Below are positions 1-5,146 of a stretch of 7,133 nucleotides of DNA, piece by piece. Each line of letters begins with the position of its first letter. Position 1 is the first letter of the stretch. Position numbers and translations under genes: made by a program. The DNA is from Bacteroidales bacterium. Lineage in GTDB: Bacteria > Bacteroidota > Bacteroidia > Bacteroidales > GCA-2748055. A model generated the notes under the pieces. That model was not told the origin of the DNA. It ran no database searches and saw only the letters and a program-made list of their open reading frames with translations. The stretch covers positions 1-7,133 of the forward strand of contig JAGLTY010000105.1 of NCBI GenBank assembly GCA_023135025.1. Direction: 5' to 3'.

Positions 1-915
1 ATAGATATAACCATCCACCAGCACAGCAGCACCCATGCGGCTATCCATTTTTTTATGGGTCCATTTCAGCTTGGCCGAGTTTCCATCGGGAGAAAGTTCC
101 AGCATGCCTCCACCCTGTCCGTAACCACTCAAATAGAATATTCTCCCTTCGTGGTAGATGGGAGTATTTGGATGTACCGACCACTCATTGGGTTGGTATT
201 GTGTCCAGAGCATTTTACCGGTGGCTGCATCAAACCCCACCAGGTGGGATTCGAAATGGGTAGCCAGCATCTTTCTCCCGTTATGTTCAAACAACTGTGG
301 GGTACAGTACGCAGTCAGCTCTCCATTACCGGAAGAACTCCAGACCAGATCGCCCGAATGACGATTCAGCGCAACAATATTGTTCTTTCTACCACCCGGG
401 GTTATGTAGATAATATCTCTATCTATCACTGGTGTTTCATTCATTCCCCATTGGATATTCGAACCACCAAAATCCTTAAACAGATCCTTGCTCCATAGTA
501 TATCGCCCGATTCATTATAGATACAATACAATTTTCCATGACCACTTAACAGGTAAATTTTATCGCCCACAATGGTGGGTGTACCACGGGTGCCATAAAA
601 GCTTTCAGTGAATTCAGGACCGTACTTCTTTTTGTATACCAGCTTTCCTTTCAGGTCGAACTTGAAAAGATAGCCTGTTTCACTGCTCATGCCTGTGGTA
701 TAGAGAAAGCCCTGATCCACAATGGCAGAGGAGTGTCCCTGGCCAAGTTCTTCAAAAGACCAGAGAATTTCGGGGCCACCTGCAGGCCACTGCTTTAACA
801 ATCCCGTTTCGGGGTAGTGGCCATCACGAGTTGGTCCTCTCCAACTGGTGGGCTCCTGTGCAAATCCATCGGTAAGCAGTGTACATATAACTATAAGGCC
901 AATTAATCGTTTCAT
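1..915 (-). CDS. Secreted PQQ-like beta-propeller repeat protein (3' end beyond window)
   Basis: The reading frame is open from the ATG at 915 to base 1, giving 305 residues without a stop; the C-terminal part lies outside the window. Residues 1-20 form a signal peptide (MKRL, then a hydrophobic stretch, then GFAQ). The mature protein opens with WRGP-TRDG and ETGLLK (36-41), followed by WP-GGP. This opening is typical of the PQQ-like/BamB-like propeller proteins common in Planctomycetes, Verrucomicrobia and Bacteroidota. Blade motifs of the AxxGxxxW type follow, for example SGDILW, SGDLVW and ATGKMLW, with TPGG at 172-175. It is a clear paralogue of the propeller protein encoded at 2834-4099, sharing ETGLLK, TPGG, the following ALN-H-G-L-W pattern and VDGYIY. 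There is no CxxCH haem motif, so a quinohaemoprotein dehydrogenase is unlikely. Binding of PQQ is not shown and the role is unknown. It follows the response regulator gene after 104 bases and may be co-transcribed with it or have its own promoter. No clear ribosome binding site precedes the ATG, as is usual in Bacteroidota. Confidence 0.88.
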   Translation of the reverse strand, partial: MKRLIGLIVICTLLTDGFAQEPTSWRGPTRDGHYPETGLLKQWPAGGPEILWSFEELGQGHSSAIVDQGFLYTTGMSSETGYLFKFDLKGKLVYKKKYGPEFTESFYGTRGTPTIVGDKIYLLSGHGKLYCIYNESGDILWSKDLFKDFGGSNIQWGMNETPVIDRDIIYITPGGRKNNIVALNRHSGDLVWSSSGNGELTAYCTPQLFEHNGRKMLATHFESHLVGFDAATGKMLWTQYQPNEWSVHPNTPIYHEGRIFYLSGYGQGGGMLELSPDGNSAKLKWTHKKMDSRMGAAVLVDGYIY

Positions 916-952
916 TATCAAATATTTAGGTGCAACATACTACGTATCCCTT

Positions 953-960
953 CAAAAATA
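953..960 (-). promoter_or_regulatory. Possible -7 box (TATTTTTG) for the second propeller gene
   Basis: Read on the minus strand, 960-953 is TATTTTTG, which fits the Bacteroidota -7 consensus TAnnTTTG, 37 bases before the ATG at 915. No TTG-type -33 element is visible 19-21 bases upstream, so this is only a weak candidate. Read-through from the response regulator gene is an equally good explanation for expression. Confidence 0.25.
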
Positions 961-1003
961 ATACTAATCACCCTGAATATGCTGTGTCACGGTCCTTTCG
1001 GCA

Positions 1004-1028
1004 GTTATTCAGAATGAATCTATTTTGA
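1004..1028 (-). repeat. Copy A of a ~25-bp element found upstream of both propeller genes
   Basis: The plus strand reads GTTATTCAGAATGAATCTA and then TTTTGA. It matches the element at 4267-4292 with two substitutions and one single-base gap; the first 19 bases differ at one position. It contains the palindromic core ATTCAGAAT. It covers the stop codon of the response regulator gene (1020-1022) and lies 89 bases before the start codon of the downstream propeller gene. It could be a binding site or the scar of an old duplication. Confidence 0.5.
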
Positions 1029-1757
1029 CTGCCCGGCAGCACTGTTCTTCCACTTTTCAAAGGCTTCCAGAAAGCGCTGTTTATAGATCCTTCCTACGGG
1101 TAACTCCTTCTCACCGATCCTGACTATATCATTTCTGTAGGAGGTCAGTTCAGCAAGGGAGATAATGTATGATTTGTGGATCCGGACAAAATGGCTTTCC
1201 GGCAGAACCTCATCCATATACGACAGGCGATTATAGGTTACATAAACGTTGTCACGGGTTGTAATCCTGATATAATCTTTCAGACTCTCTATATAACATA
1301 TCTCCCTGAAAAGCAGCTTGACCTGTTCCTTGTTCACTTTTATAAACAGGTAAGCCTGGTCAAACGAGCTGCTGCTGAAAGCCTCATCATATGCCGGTTT
1401 AGGAAGGTATTGATGATACTTGGCTATGGACCTCATAAAACGTTCAAACGAAATAGGTTTTACCAGGTAATCAAGCACATCCAGGTCGAACCCTTCACTG
1501 GCATACTCCTTATAAGCTGTAGTCAGGACAATTTTTGGCTGATGATGAAGTGACTTGATCAGCTCCAGGCCCGTCATCCTGGGCATCTGGATATCAAGGA
1601 ACATCAGGTCAACTTTATGCTTCTGCAGGTAGCTGAATGCCTCAAGTGCATTTCCGCACTGAGCGACTATTTCAAGATCATCCAGTCTGGAGATATATGA
1701 AGCGATCAACTCCCTGGCCGGAGGTTCGTCATCTACAATCAGGCATTTAACCATCAT
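1020..1757 (-). CDS. LytTR-family response regulator (AlgR/LytR type)
   Basis: This 245-residue protein has the full two-domain layout of the LytR/AlgR family. The receiver domain spans about 3-115, with the acidic pair D9-D10, phosphoacceptor D55 in FLDIQMP, T80 in TTAY, and K100 in the VKP motif. The LytTR DNA-binding domain spans about 135-235, with the characteristic CYIESLKDYIRI and FVRIHKSYIIS (190-200) segments. It should receive phosphate from the kinase encoded just upstream and bind promoter DNA as a dimer. Its start overlaps the end of the kinase gene by 11 bases (or 8 if the second of two adjacent ATGs, at 1754, is used), which indicates translational coupling. All key receiver residues are present, so it should be active. 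The target genes are not known from the sequence; the flanking propeller genes are the nearest candidates. Confidence 0.95.
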   Translation of the reverse strand: MMVKCLIVDDEPPARELIASYISRLDDLEIVAQCGNALEAFSYLQKHKVDLMFLDIQMPRMTGLELIKSLHHQPKIVLTTAYKEYASEGFDLDVLDYLVKPISFERFMRSIAKYHQYLPKPAYDEAFSSSSFDQAYLFIKVNKEQVKLLFREICYIESLKDYIRITTRDNVYVTYNRLSYMDEVLPESHFVRIHKSYIISLAELTSYRNDIVRIGEKELPVGRIYKQRFLEAFEKWKNSAAGQSK

Positions 1758-2799
1758 TCTTTATTTTATCTTCTTTTATTTTGAGAATCACCAGAAAAGT
1801 ATCTTCCTCCGGCTTGATCTTCAGTTCATGTTTTCCCGGGTAAACAATCTCAAGCCTGCGTTTTACATTGCTTAAACCTATTCCCCCGTTGGTATCTTCC
1901 CCCTGTGAAGTATCCTGGCTTACACTGTTTTCAATCTTCACCACCAGCCACTCCCCTGATTTGGATATATCGATCCGGATCCAGCAATGATCGATGGACG
2001 AATTGAAACCATGCTTGAAACAGTTCTCCACCAGTGGCAGCAACAAAAGGGGAGTAATCCGGGACTGATCCATGTTGTCAAATACGTTCAGGGAGAAATC
2101 AAGCCGGTCCCCATACCTGACCTGCTCCAGATCAATGTAACTCCTTATGACCTCTATCTCCTTTAACAGCGGTACAAAGGTCTCCTTGTTTTCATACAAT
2201 CCATAACTCAGGAAAGAGGAAAGCTGGTAAATCAGGTCCGCAGTTTTCTCGTTTCTCTGGACCGCATATGAATAGATGTTATTGAGGGTATTGAGTATAA
2301 AATGTGGCTGGATCTGTGATTTCAGCAGCTTCAATTCAGCCCCGGTTTTCTCCTGCTGCAATGCATTTGCAAGTCGCTGCTGTTCGTACCAGGCTTTGAC
2401 AAAATAGAACATAGTATAAACACCTACGATCAGGTAGATATTGACCCCAACGATGATCAGCTTTGGCAGAAACCAGAATGACATGGTCTCCAGCGCTTCC
2501 GGGTAGTATTTCGGATAGGTATAGAAGTAATTGAAACTCCTTCTGATCAGCACAAATACCAGTATACTTAATATCAATGCAATCCAGAACGCTCTTTTCC
2601 TGCCCTGCAGATGGAATTTCCTGAACAGTATATGCACCGTGAACAGAGATGCTGCAGCGGTAATGGGGACGATGGCGGCCGCATTAACCAGAAATTTGTG
2701 GTACTCACTATATACAGAGGCCATGGCCAGCCATTCATAGCTGAAATAGACAAACCAGAATACAGTGTTAAAGACAATATCTTCCTTCTTGATGGTCAT
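1747..2799 (-). CDS. LytS/YehU-type membrane sensor histidine kinase
   Basis: This is a 350-residue sensor kinase of the His_kinase (PF06580) plus HATPase_c type that pairs with LytTR regulators. Four membrane helices are predicted at about 8-27, 36-59, 70-86 and 111-134. A short coiled-coil linker (136-160) follows, then the phosphoacceptor H166 in QPHFILN-TLNN (the family more often has PHFLFN), the N box LVEN-CFKHG (E258, N259) and the glycine box GGIGLSNVKRRL (305-316). There is no large extracytoplasmic domain; the longest outer loop, about 87-110, is rich in aromatic residues. I chose the start at 2799 because MTIKKEDIVFN is a typical family N terminus directly before helix 1. An in-frame ATG at 2874 would add 25 residues but overlap the upstream propeller gene by 41 bases. 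With the chosen start the genes are 34 bases apart, which suits an operon. Confidence 0.93.
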   Translation of the reverse strand: MTIKKEDIVFNTVFWFVYFSYEWLAMASVYSEYHKFLVNAAAIVPITAAASLFTVHILFRKFHLQGRKRAFWIALILSILVFVLIRRSFNYFYTYPKYYPEALETMSFWFLPKLIIVGVNIYLIVGVYTMFYFVKAWYEQQRLANALQQEKTGAELKLLKSQIQPHFILNTLNNIYSYAVQRNEKTADLIYQLSSFLSYGLYENKETFVPLLKEIEVIRSYIDLEQVRYGDRLDFSLNVFDNMDQSRITPLLLLPLVENCFKHGFNSSIDHCWIRIDISKSGEWLVVKIENSVSQDTSQGEDTNGGIGLSNVKRRLEIVYPGKHELKIKPEEDTFLVILKIKEDKIKNDG

Positions 2800-2833
2800 A
2801 CACCTGCTTATTCTCCAAATATATTTAAAAAGG

Positions 2834-4099
2834 TCAAATTGCCCCGATTTTGTAAGCCATAAGTGCATTTCCATGCCTGATATAGAGATGTCCCTTGTGT
2901 ATCACAGGATGGGCCCAATGGGGACCCGAACCCTCTTCGATCCTGAAACTGCTGATCAGTTCAAATCCCCCGGGGGTGGCCTTGACAAGGCCGACGTTTC
3001 CCCGTTTCTCGTCATATATATAGAGCATTCCTTCCGCAGCGATCACAGAACCTTTGCACTTCCAGGATTCCTCGTACATCTTTTTGCCCGTTTCCCAATC
3101 GAGGCAGCACCAGTTTCCATTGCTGTTATTAAGCCAGTTGGAACCATATAAGTATCCATCCAGCAGGACCACTCCCCCATGATGCACATCCAGTACAGAA
3201 TCGGTCCATACCAGTGAAACAGCATCACCCTTTTCTGAAAGGTCCAGCATAAAACTCCCGTGATCATACCCCCCGGTTATATATATCTGCCCATCATAAA
3301 AAAGCGGGGTGACACACTTGATGGCTGGTGCATCAGGCCAAACCGCTATGGCCTTTTCGGCATTTACCTGCATATGATCTAAACTCCATGCGATGGTTCC
3401 ATCGGAGAGATCCACAGCAAATACATACCTGCCGGAAACATTGGCCAGGTAGTTCTTACCAGCATATTCATACATCACAGGTGATACATACCCGGGGTTA
3501 TCATTCAGGCTTTCAGTTTTCCATATCAGCTCCCCGTTGTGCTTGTTCAGGGCGATGGTGGTGGTCTCCGGACCGCCTGGTGTAAAATAGAGTTTGTCAC
3601 CATCGATGATTAAAGATTCAGCTATTCCCCATGGTCCATAGGTCCCTTTAAATGTTTCACTGGCCGTACTGGACCAGATGATCCGGCCCGTGGCGGCATT
3701 TAAACAGGCCAGATCGCCAAACCCGCTGGACACATACACCTGGTTACCATCTACCGTAGGAGTACAGCGGCTATCGGGGTATGAATCGGTCCATGCACGG
3801 CCGTAGGTTATTTTCCAGTTTATATTTCCCTGCATATCAAGTGAGAGAAGCACATCCGACTCCTCCTCGATACCCGTCACAAAGATCGACTCTTTACCAA
3901 AGGAGACTGAAGAGTAACCCTTCGGAAGGTCTGTGTTCGTCCATAACAGCCCCGGTCCCGCCTCAGGCCAGGCTTTCAACAATCCAGTTTCGGAGGATAC
4001 ACCTGTTCTGTTTTCCTCCCTCCATTCGCTGTAGGGTTGTGCGATTAAAATCTGTGCTGAAATAAGCGCTGTTACGAAGAAAAATGTCTTTTTGTACAT
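2834..4099 (-). CDS. Secreted PQQ-like beta-propeller repeat protein (complete)
   Basis: This is a complete 421-residue protein with a signal peptide (MYKK, then a hydrophobic core to about residue 20, probable cleavage around IAQ-PYS). The mature part shows the propeller family pattern: WR-E-NRTG, ETGLLK (37-42), WPEAGP-LLW, then repeated short strands ending in ATGRIIW, NGELIW and DGTIAW, with TPGG at 173-176. The length fits one seven- or eight-bladed propeller with nothing else attached. Adjacent cysteines lie at 331-332 in WCCLDWETG. No haem motif or lipobox is present. It is paralogous to the protein at 1-915. It is the first gene of the minus-strand group, followed after 34 bases by the kinase gene. 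The family is often labelled polyvinyl-alcohol-dehydrogenase-like or BamB-like, but no enzymatic role can be read from the sequence. A periplasmic binding, scaffold or sensing-partner role is possible. Confidence 0.92.
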   Translation of the reverse strand: MYKKTFFFVTALISAQILIAQPYSEWREENRTGVSSETGLLKAWPEAGPGLLWTNTDLPKGYSSVSFGKESIFVTGIEEESDVLLSLDMQGNINWKITYGRAWTDSYPDSRCTPTVDGNQVYVSSGFGDLACLNAATGRIIWSSTASETFKGTYGPWGIAESLIIDGDKLYFTPGGPETTTIALNKHNGELIWKTESLNDNPGYVSPVMYEYAGKNYLANVSGRYVFAVDLSDGTIAWSLDHMQVNAEKAIAVWPDAPAIKCVTPLFYDGQIYITGGYDHGSFMLDLSEKGDAVSLVWTDSVLDVHHGGVVLLDGYLYGSNWLNNSNGNWCCLDWETGKKMYEESWKCKGSVIAAEGMLYIYDEKRGNVGLVKATPGGFELISSFRIEEGSGPHWAHPVIHKGHLYIRHGNALMAYKIGAI

Positions 4100-4266
4100 T
4101 GATCCAGAGATATATAATTCATTGAAATATCATGTAAGTTTAACTCTAAATGAAACACTTACCATCCTATTTTAGACCATTGACAAATCTTTCGACCAGC
4201 AACAAGTTTACCCCGTCCAAATGAATATATGGCTATTTCCATGTCGTTGGTCTTAATCAGTGGAGT

Positions 4267-4292
4267 GTTATTCAGAATCAATCTAATTTTCA
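4267..4292 (-). repeat. Copy B of the ~25-bp element found upstream of both propeller genes
   Basis: The plus strand reads GTTATTCAGAATCAATCTA and then ATTTTCA, nearly identical to 1004-1028. It is 168 bases before the start codon of the propeller gene at 4099 and has the same orientation relative to that gene as copy A has to its own. It also lies 214 bases before the SatD-family start, so it could act on either side. No other copy was found by eye in the window. Confidence 0.5.
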
Positions 4293-4340
4293 TTTGAATA
4301 TAGAGCTATCTACCTGTCATTTAAGTATTTAAAAATATGA

Positions 4341-4359
4341 GGAAGATGTGTCATCCTCC
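4341..4359 (+). other. Imperfect hairpin upstream of the SatD-family promoter
   Basis: GGAAGATG (4341-4348) can pair with CATCCTCC (4352-4359) across a TGT loop, giving seven of eight pairs with one A-C mismatch. No T-run follows on either side that would make a standard intrinsic terminator. It could be an operator-like inverted repeat or a chance fold. Confidence 0.3.
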
Positions 4360-4386
4360 CCAATTATGCTATTTATATGTAACATA

Positions 4387-4419
4387 GTTGGAATATAAGC
4401 GTATATTGTTATAAATTTG
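4387..4419 (+). promoter_or_regulatory. Predicted Bacteroidota promoter for the SatD-GH2 operon
   Basis: GTTG at 4387-4390 serves as the -33 element and TAAATTTG at 4412-4419 matches the -7 consensus TAnnTTTG exactly, with 21 bases between them, within the usual range for the Bacteroidota primary sigma factor. Transcription would start shortly after 4419, leaving a leader of roughly 55 bases before the ATG at 4481. The leader shows no strong Shine-Dalgarno; ACTGGA directly precedes the ATG. Confidence 0.5.
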
Positions 4420-4480
4420 ACTTCTAAATTTTTTTCAATATAAAACCAGAATCACCCGATTATCTTTTATTTAAACTGGA

Positions 4481-5146
4481 ATGACGAATAAGGCACATTA
4501 TGCTGTTATCGCAGGTGAACTTGCCCCGGGTACCAGGGTCTCTGATGAACAGTTCAGCAAGATCCCTGATCTGATCAGGGCCTCCTTCCAGGCCGTAAAC
4601 CGGTTGGTCCCGGAGGAGGGCAAGCTTAAATATGAAATCATCAGGATGGATGAATTTCTTGCCCTTTCTGAATCACCGGTACACTCCATGCGATCGGTCA
4701 TCATGCTGTTCAGTGCCTTCCGCTTCCTCTCTTATAAAGAGCTTTCCGAACGGTTAGAGTTGAGAGTATGTGAAGGGATCGGGCCCATAGAGTTTGCCCA
4801 GGATCATCTGAGAGAATCGGATGGGACTGCATTCCGGAAGGCTTCTGACGGTATCGGGAAGATGAAACGAAACCAGCGGATTTCCATAGCATCGCCTGTA
4901 AAGGCATTGAATGAAGAGTTTGCTCTCACCTGCAGTTTTATGGATATTCTGATCCATAGCTGGTCGGATGAACAGGCCGAAGCGATGTTTCTGAACCTGA
5001 CCGGCAAAAACCAGATGGAGATCAGTCAGTTGCTGGGCATTTCACAACCTGCTGTAAACCGAAGGTTAAAGGCAGGCCACTTCGATACCGTCCGTAAATT
5101 TATCAACCGTTTCGAACACCTGCTTAATCCAGGAAGTCAGATATGA
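4481..5146 (+). CDS. SatD-family protein with C-terminal helix-turn-helix
   Basis: This 221-residue cytoplasmic protein resembles the SatD family (PF16264), named after a gene of the Streptococcus mutans sat operon linked to acid tolerance; the molecular function is not established. Visible family features are the N-terminal strand YAVIAGEL (7-14; the family usually has ITGDI, so Asp is replaced by Glu), RMDEFLAL (55-62; usually RGDSFQ), the strand LRVCEGIGPIEF (94-105), ESDGTAF (112-118) and a region near IHSWSDEQAEA (158-168). The last part, 176-200 (KNQMEISQLLGISQPAVNRR), is a clear helix-turn-helix, so DNA binding is plausible. There is no signal peptide or membrane helix. The start at 4481 puts the first strand at the usual distance from the N terminus. 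Its stop overlaps the start of the GH2 gene (ATGA), so the two are probably made together. It may regulate the operon, but this is inference. Confidence 0.8.
   Translation: MTNKAHYAVIAGELAPGTRVSDEQFSKIPDLIRASFQAVNRLVPEEGKLKYEIIRMDEFLALSESPVHSMRSVIMLFSAFRFLSYKELSERLELRVCEGIGPIEFAQDHLRESDGTAFRKASDGIGKMKRNQRISIASPVKALNEEFALTCSFMDILIHSWSDEQAEAMFLNLTGKNQMEISQLLGISQPAVNRRLKAGHFDTVRKFINRFEHLLNPGSQI

Larger units (their letters stand above)
4100..4480. other. Divergent intergenic spacer, 381 bases, AT-rich
   Basis: No credible gene is present on either strand; the longest ATG-started frames here are about a dozen codons. The spacer separates the start of the propeller gene (minus) from the start of the SatD-family gene (plus). 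It holds the promoter candidate at 4387-4419, the imperfect hairpin at 4341-4359 and copy B of the repeated element at 4267-4292. No convincing TTG/TAnnTTTG pair was found for the minus-strand propeller gene. Confidence 0.8.

Noticed and set aside
55..498. Plus-strand open frame of 147 codons
   Set aside because: It lies opposite the first propeller-family gene, whose minus-strand frame is open over the whole stretch with recognisable blade motifs; the plus-strand translation resembles no family.
916..1019. Possible terminator between the response regulator and the second propeller gene
   Set aside because: No stable stem followed by a T-run was found on the minus strand; GTGTCAC is only a short near-palindrome. 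Read-through remains possible.
1176..1553. Plus-strand open frame of 125 codons
   Set aside because: It is antisense to the response regulator, whose receiver and LytTR motifs are intact.
2765..3151. Plus-strand open frame of 128 codons across the kinase-propeller junction
   Set aside because: It is antisense to two well-supported genes and shows no domain, signal peptide or ribosome binding site.
4222..4309. Two similar 15-base stretches (TGAATATATGGCTAT at 4222-4236 and TGAATATAGAGCTAT at 4295-4309)
   Set aside because: Thirteen of fifteen match, but in an AT-rich spacer this is close to chance level, and neither spacing nor position supports a site.
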